A stretch of DNA of 64,000 nt from Sphingomonas liriopis (GCF_024211255.1 NZ_JAMLDY010000005.1:155915-219914); one strand, 5' to 3'; positions 33,433 to 42,190 are shown, counted from the first letter of the stretch. Made by a program: numbers and translations. Notes: generated by a model from the sequence alone, not told the origin.

Positions 33433-34554
33433 TCACGCCAGCCAGCTGACGATCCTCTGCCCGCGTGCCTTCGCCGCTATCGCCTGTACCAGCCGGACGA
33501 GGTGGACGACGAGCGACAGCATCGTCCACCCGGCGACCGCGACGATACCCCAGTCGGGGCGGGCGATCAGCAGCCCGGCGAACAGGATCACCATATTGGG
33601 ATTGCGCCGCGCGGTGACGAGGCGGAAGCGGCTGTCGAAGCGCTGCCAGACGTGGATGTGCATGCCGAACTTCGCGATGAACGCCCCCTCGATCAGCCGC
33701 TGCGCGACATAGCCGAACAGCATCGCGGCGATCACCGCGACGAACGTGTCATGGGTCAGCGGCCGGCCGTAGGCGGCGCACCCGGTCGCCCACGCCCACC
33801 ACCAGAAGGGCGGATGGACCAGGTCGACGCCATGGTCCCACGCATTGCCGAGCGCCGACGAGGTGATCGTGCAGCGCGCGAGCTTTCCGTCGACGGTGTC
33901 GAGGACCATGAAGACGAGGCCGATGGCGAGGCCGCTCCAGAACCAGCCGTACCAGAAGGCGACCGTCGCGACGATGCACAGTGCCGACCCGATCCCCGTC
34001 ACCTGATTGGGCGAGATTCCGGCACGCGCGCACAACCGGGTCAGCCACAGCGCCCATTCCGGCCAGAGGTATTTGGTCAGCAGGTCGGTGACGCCCTTGT
34101 ACGCGCCGACATAGCTGGCGCGCTCGATCGCGGGGACGCTGGCGGGGGTCAGCCGCTCGGCGAACGGGCGTTCGCGCTTGCGCAAGCTCTCGTTGAAGAT
34201 GCCCGCCTCGTCCTCCGCGGCGATGACGGTCAGGCCGGCGGGATCGAGCGGGCGATCGGCGACCATCGCCGCGGCGACGCGCTCGCGGTCCGCGGCGGCG
34301 ACATGCGCGAGCACCGGCACGCCGTCGCGGGTCAGCACCGTGCCGGGTCGCGCGACCAGATGCGGCAGCCAGGCGGGATCGAAGGCGAAGGCGAGGTTGG
34401 CGAGCAGCACGTCGCCGCTGGTGTCGTCCGCCACCACCAGCTTGCGTGCCGCCGCCATCCGCCGCAGCCGCTCGGCTGCGGACATGCCCCAGAGCGGCGT
34501 CGGATTGTCGCCGACGGGAACGACCGTCGGCTGGGGCGTGGGATCGGCAACCAT
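33433..34554 (-). CDS. CDP-alcohol phosphatidyltransferase with N-terminal extension
   Basis: Three hundred and seventy-three residues. The CDP-OH-P signature is complete at 219-244: Asp219, Asp222-Gly223, Ala226-Arg227, Gly236, Asp240, Asp244, inside a multi-pass membrane domain (about 165-360). These enzymes join a CDP-activated lipid or alcohol to another alcohol, releasing CMP. Residues 1-160 have no membrane segment and resemble a reduced nucleotidyltransferase-like domain, as in archaeal bifunctional inositol-phosphate enzymes, but lack a clear nucleotide-binding loop. First gene of the run ending at 29291, downstream of a repeat-filled gap. Confidence 0.85.
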   Translation of the reverse strand: MVADPTPQPTVVPVGDNPTPLWGMSAAERLRRMAAARKLVVADDTSGDVLLANLAFAFDPAWLPHLVARPGTVLTRDGVPVLAHVAAADRERVAAAMVADRPLDPAGLTVIAAEDEAGIFNESLRKRERPFAERLTPASVPAIERASYVGAYKGVTDLLTKYLWPEWALWLTRLCARAGISPNQVTGIGSALCIVATVAFWYGWFWSGLAIGLVFMVLDTVDGKLARCTITSSALGNAWDHGVDLVHPPFWWWAWATGCAAYGRPLTHDTFVAVIAAMLFGYVAQRLIEGAFIAKFGMHIHVWQRFDSRFRLVTARRNPNMVILFAGLLIARPDWGIVAVAGWTMLSLVVHLVRLVQAIAAKARGQRIVSWLA

Positions 34555-34614
34555 TCCCGTCGGATAGCGTGCGCGGCGGGGTCGGGATAGCCGTCTGGTT
34601 TGTGGCGGTTTTGA

Positions 34615-34951
34615 TTCACGCGAAGACGCGAAGGCGCGAAGACGGTTGGTTCACGCGGAGGCGACGAGGCGCGGAGAAGAAGAAGGGGTTTGGCGCGCAG
34701 AGGCGCAGAGAGCGCAGAGGGGTCGCGCTTGGGGCTGGAGCATCGCGCATCACGTTCGGTGACGAAAGCTGCCGCTCCCCCAATCCGTCATCCCGGCGAA
34801 CGCCGGGACCCAGGGAGACGCTGCGGCAACAGCGGTGCGATACGGCGGGATCAGCCCTGCCATGGGCCCCCGACGTCCGCCGGGGTGAGGCATGGGGCGG
34901 GGCTTAGCGCTCCGCAAGCGAGACAGCTTCGCGCCTTCGCGTGATTCTAAT
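34615..34951. repeat. Long inverted-repeat element with a nested GTCATCCC-type palindrome
   Basis: The gap between the CDP-alcohol transferase and TagF-like genes starts with gattcacgcgaagacgcgaa (left) and ends with cttcgcgccttcgcgtgatt (right), which are mutual reverse complements. Inside lie gcgaag and gcggag tandem motifs, a run of cgcagaggcgcagag type, and a separate GTCATCCC palindrome at 34786-34889. It is the same family as 47362-47580. No gene is visible in this stretch. The right arm reaches the last bases of the TagF-like gene (stop at 34947). Confidence 0.75.
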
Positions 34952-36053
34952 TCCTCAACACGCCGAGGATCGCCTCCGCCGCGCGCATCGGCGCCGCACC
35001 GCTGACCTCCCCGAGCGATTCGGCAGCGAAGGCGCGTTGCGCCGGTTCGAACTGCGGATGTAACGCCGGAGCCCTCTCCAGCGCCGGCAAGAGCGTGTCG
35101 AGGTCGGTCACCACCTCGCCCGCTTTCCACATGTCGTAGCTCGGATCGCCCGCCCAGGCGACGCCGCGCGGATCGAGGAAGACGCACGGGCGCGGACGCA
35201 TCAGATACTCGACGACCTGGCTCGACGTATCGCCGAGGTACAGGTCCGCGGCGGCGGTGTAGCTGCCGTCGACCATCGCGAAGCTGTCGAGGTCGACATG
35301 GACGTCGCCGCGCTCCGCCAACGTCGCGGCGAAGGTGCGCAGTTCGGGCGCCTTCTCGACCAGCCGCTGGTGCGGCGCGAAGATCAGATTGTACGCCCCC
35401 GACGCGAGGATCGCGTGCACCGCCGCCTCGCCCCAATCCCACCACGACGAGCGATGTCGCTGCCAGTGCGGCGCGTAGAGCAGGACCGGGCGCGACTTGG
35501 CGAAGGCTGGCGTCGCAAAGGCGCGTTGCCGAAACCCGGCCTTGATATAGCCAGTCACCGCGATGCGGGCTGGATCGACGCCATGCGCCGCGAGCGCCGT
35601 CCGCTCGCGTTCGGCGGCGACGATGGTCAGCGCGGCGGCGCGACGGCGGCGGTCGTCGCGGTTCATCATCGATCCCGCGCCGTGGAGGATGTTCACATAC
35701 TGCGCGCGCGTCGGCAGCAGCGTCGGAATCCACAGGCTGGTCTGCTCGGCGGACACCACCACCTTCGTGCCGAGCAATCGCGGCGCGAGGCGGGCAAGCA
35801 GCGGCAGCTTGGCGGGCAGCGGCGGGTTGCGCCCTGCCGGCCAGTCCTCCAGCTGCCGATAGCCGGGCGCACGGCGCAGGCGGACGTTGGCGCGCTCGCC
35901 GAGCCAGCCGCCGATCAGCGCTTCGTGCATCGAGGTCGCGACCCAGACGTCGACCGTCAGCTCCGGCGCCGCGGCGGTCAGCGCGTCGAGCACCGGGAAC
36001 AGGTGCGGGATCAGCAGCGTCTCGCCAAGGAACAGGAAGGCGACGTCGCTCAC
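34947..36053 (-). CDS. TagF-like CDP-glycerol glycerophosphotransferase family protein
   Basis: Three hundred and sixty-eight residues from GTG 36053, which overlaps the stop of the cytidylyltransferase gene (GTGA). GT-B-like arrangement with 'VNILHGAGSMMNRDD' in the first half, 'PVLLYAPHWQRHRSSW' mid-protein and 'AADLYLGDTSSQVVEYLMRPRPCVFLDP' near the C-terminus, the last being the hallmark of teichoic-acid-type glycerophosphotransferases and related polymerases. In a Gram-negative it more likely adds phospho-polyol to a lipid or glycan acceptor. Length is shorter than Gram-positive TagF because the N-terminal membrane region is absent. Confidence 0.72.
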   Translation of the reverse strand: MSDVAFLFLGETLLIPHLFPVLDALTAAAPELTVDVWVATSMHEALIGGWLGERANVRLRRAPGYRQLEDWPAGRNPPLPAKLPLLARLAPRLLGTKVVVSAEQTSLWIPTLLPTRAQYVNILHGAGSMMNRDDRRRRAAALTIVAAERERTALAAHGVDPARIAVTGYIKAGFRQRAFATPAFAKSRPVLLYAPHWQRHRSSWWDWGEAAVHAILASGAYNLIFAPHQRLVEKAPELRTFAATLAERGDVHVDLDSFAMVDGSYTAAADLYLGDTSSQVVEYLMRPRPCVFLDPRGVAWAGDPSYDMWKAGEVVTDLDTLLPALERAPALHPQFEPAQRAFAAESLGEVSGAAPMRAAEAILGVLRN

Positions 36054-36760
36054 CGCGCGCGGCCGGTCCAGGCGGCGATGTCGTCCGGCCGGTCGATCTC
36101 CTGCCACGCCCCCTCGCCCGCGACGATCGCGCGCACCGGCGCATAGCCGGCGAGCTCGGCGATCACCGCATGATGGAAGGCGTCGAGCCCACCCGGCCGC
36201 GCGATGACGCTCTCCAGCGCGCGCACGTAATCGTCGCCGCCGGCTGACACGATCACCCCGAGCGAACGGTGCGTCGCAACGTCGTAGGGCAGATCCTTGG
36301 CGACCGCGCAGACCTGTCCATTGGCGATCGTGACGAGCATGTCGTCGGGCTCGGGCGCGGCGAGCGGTTCGACCAGCAGCCCCGTCCCCTCGCCCGGCGC
36401 GCGCACCGCCGCGGCGAGCAGGTCGGCGGCGAACACCGTGTCGCCGTTCACCAGGCAAAACGGCGCGTCGAGCCGGTCGCGCGCCATCCACACGCTGCCG
36501 ATGCTGCTCGCCACCGACCAGAAGGGGTTGAAGACGAGGCGTACGGGCAGCGGCGGACGGCTGCGCGCGAGGTGCGCACCGATCTGGCGGTAGCGATAGC
36601 CGCCGACGATCGTCGCCTCCGCCACGCCAGCGGCGTGGAGCGCGTCCAATTGATGGTCGAGGATGCTGCGCCCGCCGACCTCGACCAGGCATTTGGGGAT
36701 TTCGCGGGTCAGCGGCAGCAGCCGCGAGCCGATGCCGGCGCTGAGGATCACCGCCTGCAT
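36050..36760 (-). CDS. LicC/IPCT-like cytidylyltransferase (NTP transferase)
   Basis: Two hundred and thirty-six residues starting 'MQAVILSAGIGSRLLPLTREIPKCLVEVGG', the Gly-x-Gly-x-Arg nucleotidyltransferase loop. 'FNPFWSVASSIGSVWMAR' and 'FCLVNGDTVFAADLL' follow, as in choline-phosphate and inositol-1-phosphate cytidylyltransferases. It would make a CDP-activated alcohol (glycerol, inositol, choline or similar). An upstream TTG (36775) overlapping the DUF4126 stop is an alternative start. Coupled to the TagF-like gene downstream, so a substrate-donor relation is plausible. Confidence 0.78.
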   Translation of the reverse strand: MQAVILSAGIGSRLLPLTREIPKCLVEVGGRSILDHQLDALHAAGVAEATIVGGYRYRQIGAHLARSRPPLPVRLVFNPFWSVASSIGSVWMARDRLDAPFCLVNGDTVFAADLLAAAVRAPGEGTGLLVEPLAAPEPDDMLVTIANGQVCAVAKDLPYDVATHRSLGVIVSAGGDDYVRALESVIARPGGLDAFHHAVIAELAGYAPVRAIVAGEGAWQEIDRPDDIAAWTGRAR

Positions 36761-36771
36761 CGGCGCGCGCG

Positions 36772-37221
36772 TCAACGGCGCAGGTTGGCGATGGCGAGGC
36801 CGCTGCCGAGCACCAGCGCATCCTCGACCGCGCCCGTCGCGGTCTGGCCCCAGCGCTTCATCGCGCGCAGCCGCAGCGCGAGGCCGAGGTGCGAACTGGC
36901 GATCGCGGTCGCCACCGCGACCGCCGCGGCGAGCTTGCGTTCGGGCTTGGGGGCGAGCGCGGCACCGGCGAAGGCGGCGGTCAGGCTGCGCGCGAGCAGG
37001 CCGGCGACGACGGTGCGGTTGGGCGCGGTCGGCATCTTGTCGCCCGCCATCTCAGCCGCCGCCAGCGACACCGCAGCGGCGGCCACGGCGGGGTGCGCGA
37101 GCAGCGCGCCGCCTGGCGCATCCTTGGGCAGGCGGCCGTTGACGGCGGCACCGGCGACGACCGCGAGCGGCGTCAGCCCACGCTGTCCGGCGACGAGACC
37201 GATGAGGATCGAACGGAGCAT
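36772..37221 (-). CDS. DUF4126 family membrane protein
   Basis: One hundred and forty-nine residues with three or four hydrophobic segments separated by Gly/Ala-rich turns ('GLVAGQRGLTPLAVVAGAAVNGRLP', 'AVSLAAAEMAGDKMP'). These match the DUF4126 pattern of small inner-membrane proteins of unknown role. Its stop overlaps the possible TTG start of the cytidylyltransferase gene, making it the first gene of the minus-strand cluster. Confidence 0.75.
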   Translation of the reverse strand: MLRSILIGLVAGQRGLTPLAVVAGAAVNGRLPKDAPGGALLAHPAVAAAAVSLAAAEMAGDKMPTAPNRTVVAGLLARSLTAAFAGAALAPKPERKLAAAVAVATAIASSHLGLALRLRAMKRWGQTATGAVEDALVLGSGLAIANLRR

Positions 37222-37291
37222 GGCGGGGTCCTGACTGGCAAAGGGGTGCGTGCATAACCCCGCAGGCGAGATCGGGTTGCGAATCGTTACG

Positions 37292-38191
37292 TCAGCGCAC
37301 CAGACCGGGCGGCGTCGCACCGGCGACATGCGCCTCCAGATTGGCGACGACCATCGCCGCCATCGCCGCGCGCGCCTCGACGGTCGCCGATCCCTGATGC
37401 GGCGACAGCACGACCGTGTCGCGGCGCAGCCCCTCGGGCACGTCGGGTTCGTCGGCGAAGACGTCGAGCCCGGCGCCGGCGATGCCGCCCGCCGTCAGCG
37501 CCGCGATCAGCGCCGGCTGGTCGACCAGCGCGCCGCGCGCGACGTTGACCAGCACGCCCGATGCGCCCAGCGCCGCCAGCACCCGCGCATCGACTGCGCC
37601 GGCATTGTCGGGTCCGCTGGCGGCGGCGAGGATCAGCACGTCGCTCGCTTCCGCCAACGCGGGGAGGTCGGGGACGAAGCGCCACGGCACATCGGGCTTT
37701 GGCGTCCGCGCGGTGTAGAGCAGCTCGCCGGCGAAGGGCGCGGCGCGGAGGGCGATCGCACGGCCGATCGCGCCGAGGCCGTAGATGCCGATCCGCCGCC
37801 CCGACGCGCGGCGTGCGAGCGGCACCGGCCAGCCGCCATCGCGCACCGCCCGGTCGTTGGCGACGATCCGCCGTTCGACCGCGAGCCACAGGCCGATGGC
37901 GAGGTCGGCGACGTCGTCGGTCAGCACATCGCTGGTGATCGCCAGCGCGATGCCCCGGGCCTGCAAGGCGCTGCGGTCGATGCCGTCATGACCAACGCCG
38001 TGGATCGCGACGATCTCGAGCGCCGGCAGCCGGTCGAGCAGCGCCGCATCGACCCGCATCGACCCGCCGCCGACCAGCGCACGGATCGTGGCGAGCGGCG
38101 CCCCCACCTCACCGACATGGACGGCGAAGCGCGCCTCCAGCAGCGGGGCGAGCGTTTCGGGCAACGGCGACAGCGCGAGGATGGGGGTCAT
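37292..38191 (-). CDS. D-isomer-specific 2-hydroxyacid dehydrogenase
   Basis: Two hundred and ninety-nine residues. 'GIYGLGAIGRAIALRAAPF' is the NAD(P)-binding loop; catalytic Arg in 'VNVARGALVDQPAL', Glu in 'VFADEPDVPEGL', and His in 'VVLSPHQGSATVE' are all present. Shape and length fit glyoxylate/hydroxypyruvate reductases. The exact substrate is not readable. Follows rlmN on the same strand with a 25-base gap. Confidence 0.85.
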   Translation of the reverse strand: MTPILALSPLPETLAPLLEARFAVHVGEVGAPLATIRALVGGGSMRVDAALLDRLPALEIVAIHGVGHDGIDRSALQARGIALAITSDVLTDDVADLAIGLWLAVERRIVANDRAVRDGGWPVPLARRASGRRIGIYGLGAIGRAIALRAAPFAGELLYTARTPKPDVPWRFVPDLPALAEASDVLILAAASGPDNAGAVDARVLAALGASGVLVNVARGALVDQPALIAALTAGGIAGAGLDVFADEPDVPEGLRRDTVVLSPHQGSATVEARAAMAAMVVANLEAHVAGATPPGLVR

Positions 38192-38216
38192 CGCCGGTCA
38201 ACGCACCGGAGGGCGA

Positions 38217-39413
38217 TCAGCCCAGCGCCGCCATCTTTTCGTCCGCCTCGCGGTCCATCTGCGCGCGGCTCTTCTTCTCGGCGGCGGTCTTGAGCTGGCC
38301 GCAGGCGGCGTCGATGTCGCGGCCGCGCGGGGTGCGCACCGGCGCGGAGATGCCGCCTTCGAAGATGATGTCGCTGAACCGACGTACGCGCTCGGGCGTC
38401 GACGTGTCGTAGGCGGCGCCCGGCCAGGGGTTGAACGGGATCAGATTAACCTTGGCGGGCAGCTGGTACTTGCGCAGCAGGCGGACGAGTTCGTGCGCTT
38501 CGGCATCCGAATCGTTCTTGTCCTTGAGCATCACATATTCGAACGTGATGCGGCGCGCGTTGTTGGCGCCGGGATAATCGGCGCAGGCCTGCAACAGCTC
38601 CTCGATGCCGTATTTCTTGTTGAGCGGCACCAGTTCGTCGCGCACCTCCTTGGTCACCGCGTGCAGCGACACCGCGAGGTTGACCCCGATCTCCTCGCCG
38701 GCGCGCGCCATCATCGGCACGACGCCGCTGGTCGACAGCGTAATGCGCCGCTTCGACAGCGCGAGGCCGTCGCCGTCCATCACCAGCTTCAATGCGTCAC
38801 GCACGCTGTCGAAATTGTAGAGCGGCTCGCCCATCCCCATCATCACGATATTGGTGAGCATGCGCCCTTCGGGCTGGCTCGGCCATTCGCCCAGGGCATC
38901 GCGCGCCAGCATCACCTGCCCGACGATCTCGCCCGCGGTCAGGTTGCGGACGAGGCGCATCGTGCCGGTGTGGCAGAAGCGGCAGTTGAGCGTGCAGCCG
39001 ACCTGGCTCGACACGCACAGCGTGCCGCGATCGGCGTCGGGGATGAACACCGCCTCGTAATCCTGCCCGTCGGGCGAGCGGAGCAGCCATTTGCGCGTGC
39101 CGTCGGTCGATACCTGCGCCTCGACCACCTCCGGCCGGCCGATGACGAAACGTTCCTCGAGCCATGGGTGCATCGTCTTCGAGATGTCGCTCATCGCGGA
39201 GAATTGCGTGGCGCCGCGATTGTACAGCCAGTGCCAGATCTGCTTGGCGCGCAGCTTCGCCTGCCGCAGTTCCATGCCGGCGTCGAGCAATGTCGCGCGC
39301 AACTCGTCCTTGCCGAGGCCGATCAGGTCGATCCGCCCGTCCTCGCGAAACGTCTTCGCGCGCGGGACCGGAACGGGGTCGATGTGGCCCGGGATGGGCA
39401 TCGCGGGGGTCAT
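38217..39413 (-). CDS. rlmN: Dual-specificity rRNA/tRNA methyltransferase RlmN
   Basis: Radical-SAM enzyme methylating C2 of A2503 in 23S rRNA and A37 of some tRNAs, 398 residues. The radical-SAM cluster is Cys140-Cys144-Cys147 ('[12 protein letters not shown]'). '[13 protein letters not shown]' follows, and the second catalytic cysteine lies in the C-terminal '[11 protein letters not shown]'. The start overlaps the stop of the NYN-domain gene (ATGA), so its translation is probably tied to that gene and its structured leader. Confidence 0.93.
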   Translation of the reverse strand: MTPAMPIPGHIDPVPVPRAKTFREDGRIDLIGLGKDELRATLLDAGMELRQAKLRAKQIWHWLYNRGATQFSAMSDISKTMHPWLEERFVIGRPEVVEAQVSTDGTRKWLLRSPDGQDYEAVFIPDADRGTLCVSSQVGCTLNCRFCHTGTMRLVRNLTAGEIVGQVMLARDALGEWPSQPEGRMLTNIVMMGMGEPLYNFDSVRDALKLVMDGDGLALSKRRITLSTSGVVPMMARAGEEIGVNLAVSLHAVTKEVRDELVPLNKKYGIEELLQACADYPGANNARRITFEYVMLKDKNDSDAEAHELVRLLRKYQLPAKVNLIPFNPWPGAAYDTSTPERVRRFSDIIFEGGISAPVRTPRGRDIDAACGQLKTAAEKKSRAQMDREADEKMAALG

Positions 39414-40105
39414 GGCTGCTTCCGGTCCTCTTCGTAGTGCCGCACGCCATCCACATTCGCATGCAAGTCTTCTGGTGCGTCCCGCCCCATTGTCTCCAAC
39501 ACGACATCGATACCTTCGCGGCGTGCCAATTTGGCGGCCGGAACGAAATCCGCGTCCCCGGCGATCAGCACGATCTGCCCCACCTGACGTTTGAACGCCA
39601 AGGTGGCCACATCGAGCCCCAGCTTCATGTCGACACCCTTCTGCTTGGTATCGATCTCGAAGTCGGCATCCGTCAGCGGCGCCACAACCCCGCTACGCAG
39701 ACGCTTTACGGCATCGACCGTCAGCCGCCATTCGGATGCATCGTTAAGACGACCGAGCCTGACCGCGACCTTTCGCGTTTCCCGCAATTCGCGATGCACG
39801 GCGAGTCTTAATTGCGCTTCGTCCGTTTTGGAAAGGTCGATGGCCTGTCGTGATATCGGCCGATGCATCTTCTTGGTCAGCGGCGGGCAATCATAGAAAA
39901 ATATGCGGTGGAGTTCCGGGCTCTCCATCGAATGAACACCCGTGTCTCGATCACGACGGAATGCGGGGTTGAACTGCATGTGCCAGCGCACCAGCCGCCA
40001 TAGCGAATCGACCACCTTCGTCGGGTCTTTGTGATCGATATGGGGAAAGGTCCAACGTAGCCGACGCAGGAAATACGCCCCGTCGATCACGAACGCGGTT
40101 GCCAT
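39410..40105 (-). CDS. NYN domain (PIN-like) protein
   Basis: Two hundred and thirty-one residues. '[12 protein letters not shown]' at the N-terminus, '[16 protein letters not shown]' and '[21 protein letters not shown]' carry the acidic residues of NYN (LabA/DUF88-like) domains, a PIN-like fold of presumed RNA nucleases. It is less GC-rich than its neighbours and uses more AT-ending codons, suggesting transfer. Directly upstream of rlmN and coupled to it. Confidence 0.85.
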   Translation of the reverse strand: MATAFVIDGAYFLRRLRWTFPHIDHKDPTKVVDSLWRLVRWHMQFNPAFRRDRDTGVHSMESPELHRIFFYDCPPLTKKMHRPISRQAIDLSKTDEAQLRLAVHRELRETRKVAVRLGRLNDASEWRLTVDAVKRLRSGVVAPLTDADFEIDTKQKGVDMKLGLDVATLAFKRQVGQIVLIAGDADFVPAAKLARREGIDVVLETMGRDAPEDLHANVDGVRHYEEDRKQP

Positions 40106-40106
40106 G

Positions 40107-40230
40107 GTTCACCAGAAAATAAAAAGTCCCCGGGCTCGGCCTTGAGCTGATGTCTGCCTTGCGGCGCCTCAAGACGTACTGCCGGGGACGGATGCACGGC
40201 ATATAACCCGACAGGCCGCAAAAATCAAGG
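40107..40230 (-). ncRNA. Structured leader or small RNA upstream of the NYN gene, with promoter
   Basis: On the minus strand a promoter-like pair (CTTGAT at 40224-40229, TTATAT at 40201-40206, 17 bases apart) predicts a start near 40193. The transcript would fold with an outer stem gtccccgg (40182-40189) / ccggggac (40126-40133) and an inner stem cttgag/ctcaag, followed at once by TTTTTATTTT. This is either a small RNA of about 70 nt ended by its own terminator or an attenuator for the NYN-rlmN genes, whose start codon lies about 20 bases further on. Confidence 0.55.
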
Positions 40231-40704
40231 TCAGCCGCCGCCCATGCACCCCAGCACCGCCGCGTCGATCGCGGTCGCGGCGCCGGCGAGCAGATAGACG
40301 TCGGCGAAGGGGCGGCCGCCCTCGCCCACCGCCTCGACGCTCATGCTGCGGCCGGAGCGGAGCGCGGCGACGATGGCGCGGTCGCTGGGGGCGTCGGTGG
40401 CCCAGGCGTCGAGGCCGTTGGCGACGAGGTCAAAGCGGCGCTCGCCGACGGTCAGCGTGACGGGCGCCGAGCGGTCGCGGGGGCGCGACAGGCGGATGTG
40501 GAGCGAGGCGCGCAGGCCGCGGCCGGGCCAGCTCGCGACGCTCGCCCAGCCGGTGCTGCGCCCGCCCGCCGCGGCGGGGCGGGCGATCGCGTAGCAGCGC
40601 GGCGGCGTCGCGTCGCGAAACGCGCCCCAGCTCTTGTAGACGCCGATCGTCTCGCGCGCCGACGCCGGTGCGGCGAGCAGCAGGAATGCGAGCAGCGGCG
40701 TCAC
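40231..40704 (-). CDS. IalB-like secreted protein
   Basis: One hundred and fifty-seven residues from GTG 40704, overlapping the stop of the histidine phosphatase gene (GTGA). Signal peptide at residues 1-18. The mature N-terminus 'ETIGVYKSWGAFRDATPPRCYAIA' and the closing 'AATAIDAAVLGCMGGG' match small proteins related to invasion-associated locus B (PF06776), with two cysteines likely disulfide-bonded. The function is unknown. Confidence 0.65.
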   Translation of the reverse strand: MTPLLAFLLLAAPASARETIGVYKSWGAFRDATPPRCYAIARPAAAGGRSTGWASVASWPGRGLRASLHIRLSRPRDRSAPVTLTVGERRFDLVANGLDAWATDAPSDRAIVAALRSGRSMSVEAVGEGGRPFADVYLLAGAATAIDAAVLGCMGGG

Positions 40705-41339
40705 GCCGGCGCATGCCCCGTGCCGCGGTGCGCGACCGTCTCGCGGCCGTTCTCGACCAGCACCAGCGATCCCTGCGGCAGGCCGCGGGCGATCGGCGCC
40801 CCCCATTCGGGATGCTCGGTCGCGCCGGTCATCACGCCGCGCAGCACGCGGCTGGAAATGCCGTGCATGATGACCAGCCGGTCGCCGGGATCGTCCTGCG
40901 TGTCGGCCAGCCAGCCCGACACGCGCGCGGCGATGGCAGGATAGTCCTCGCCGTCCGCCGCCGGGCGAAGCAGCCCTTCGGGCGTCACCACCGGCCCGAC
41001 CTCGCCGATCACCTCGGCATAATAGCGTCCGCCCCAGCTGCCCATGCCGATCTCGACCAGCCGCGGGTCGGTGCGCGTGTCGTGCCAGTCGAGTTCGAGA
41101 TGTTCGGCGATGACGCTGAGCGTCTGGAGCGCGCGTCCGGTCGGCGAAGACCACAGGGTCAGCGCCGGTTTTGGCCCGAGCGTCTCGCGGAGCGCCCGCC
41201 CGATCTCCTCGGCCTGCGCGAAGCCGGCGCGAGTCAGCGGGGTGTGCGGCGCATCGCCCTGCAACCGCGCGGCGGCGTTGAACACGGTTTCGCCATGCCG
41301 GGCGATGAAGTCGCGGCCTTTGCGGAAGGGAAGCGTCAT
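40701..41339 (-). CDS. Histidine phosphatase family protein (phosphoglycerate mutase-like)
   Basis: Two hundred and twelve residues. The catalytic 'FIARHGETVFNAAARLQG' gives the RHG motif; 'LWSSPTGRALQT' and the second catalytic His in 'LVIMHGISSRVLRG' complete the site. The substrate could be a sugar phosphate, a cofactor phosphate or similar. ATG 41339 starts the hydrophilic N-terminus just before the first strand. Confidence 0.85.
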   Translation of the reverse strand: MTLPFRKGRDFIARHGETVFNAAARLQGDAPHTPLTRAGFAQAEEIGRALRETLGPKPALTLWSSPTGRALQTLSVIAEHLELDWHDTRTDPRLVEIGMGSWGGRYYAEVIGEVGPVVTPEGLLRPAADGEDYPAIAARVSGWLADTQDDPGDRLVIMHGISSRVLRGVMTGATEHPEWGAPIARGLPQGSLVLVENGRETVAHRGTGHAPA

Positions 41340-41476
41340 GCTGGCCCGTGTCGGATCGCTGTGGCGCGAATGCAACGCTTTTCCGTGTTTAGCTGGGGTT
41401 CATGCAACGCGGGCGCGGCTGGGCCATTGGAGCCGGGCACGCCGCCTGTTCGCGCGTGCCAGTCAAGGAGTTGCTT

Positions 41477-42073
41477 ATGCGTACCCTCATTCTCGCCGCC
41501 GCGGTCACGTCCGCGCTCGCCGCCCCCGCCTTCGCCCAGACCGCCAACGCCCCGTTCACCGGCCTGCGCATCGAGGGTGTCGTCGGTTACGACGTGCTGA
41601 AGGACGGCCGCGGCTCGGAGTCGAGCGACGGCGTCGTCTACGGCGGCGCGGTCGGTTACGACGCGCGGGTCAACAATTTGATCCTCGGCGCCGAGGGCGA
41701 GCTGACCGGATCGACCACCGCGACGCACGACGACAACCTGGTCACCGCGGGCGACCGGCTGCGCGTCGGCGCGGGCCGCGACCTGTACGTCGGCGGTCGC
41801 GCGGGCTTCGTGCTCAACCCGTCGACGATGGCCTATGCCAAGGCCGGCTACACCAACGCGCGCGTCGAGACGCGCTACGACGCCGGCAGCGCGCGTACCG
41901 AGGATCATGCCGATCTGGATGGTTTCCGTCTTGGTGCCGGGCTCGAGCACCAGCTCGGCGCCAACACCTATGTGAAGGGCGAATATCGCTATTCGCATTA
42001 CGGCAAGGCCGACCGCTACGACATCGACGCCGACCGCCATCAGCTGGTCGCCGGCGTCGGCATGCGGTTCTGA
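41477..42073 (+). CDS. Outer-membrane beta-barrel protein (Omp25/porin-like)
   Basis: One hundred and ninety-eight residues behind an aaggag site. Signal peptide 'MRTLILAAAVTSALAAPAFAQ'. The mature part has alternating beta strands, 'FTGLRIEGVVGYDVL', 'YGGAVGYDARV', 'YAKAGYTNARVETRY', and ends in 'HQLVAGVGMRF', the terminal Phe typical of barrel insertion by Bam. It resembles small eight-stranded surface proteins. A terminator follows. Confidence 0.85.
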   Translation: MRTLILAAAVTSALAAPAFAQTANAPFTGLRIEGVVGYDVLKDGRGSESSDGVVYGGAVGYDARVNNLILGAEGELTGSTTATHDDNLVTAGDRLRVGAGRDLYVGGRAGFVLNPSTMAYAKAGYTNARVETRYDAGSARTEDHADLDGFRLGAGLEHQLGANTYVKGEYRYSHYGKADRYDIDADRHQLVAGVGMRF

Positions 42074-42104
42074 TGATAACCCGCTGTTAACCGGAATCGC
42101 CCGA

Positions 42105-42135
42105 GGGGTCGGAGTGCTTGCTCCGGCCCCTTTTT
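42105..42135 (+). terminator. Rho-independent terminator
   Basis: Ten-pair stem ggggtcggag / ctccggcccc (one G-T pair) with tgcttg loop, followed by TTTTT. Ends the outer-membrane protein transcript before dnaN. Confidence 0.88.
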
Positions 42136-42190
42136 AATGGGTAGGACTGTCGGGAACACGCCCCGGATTCGGGGGACGGGGGTAGAATCC

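Noticed and set aside
31038..33449. An 803-residue plus-strand open frame across the lipid kinase and flippase genes
   Set aside because: Composition is Arg/Gln/Ala/Gly-rich without motifs, and both opposite-strand genes have full catalytic signatures.
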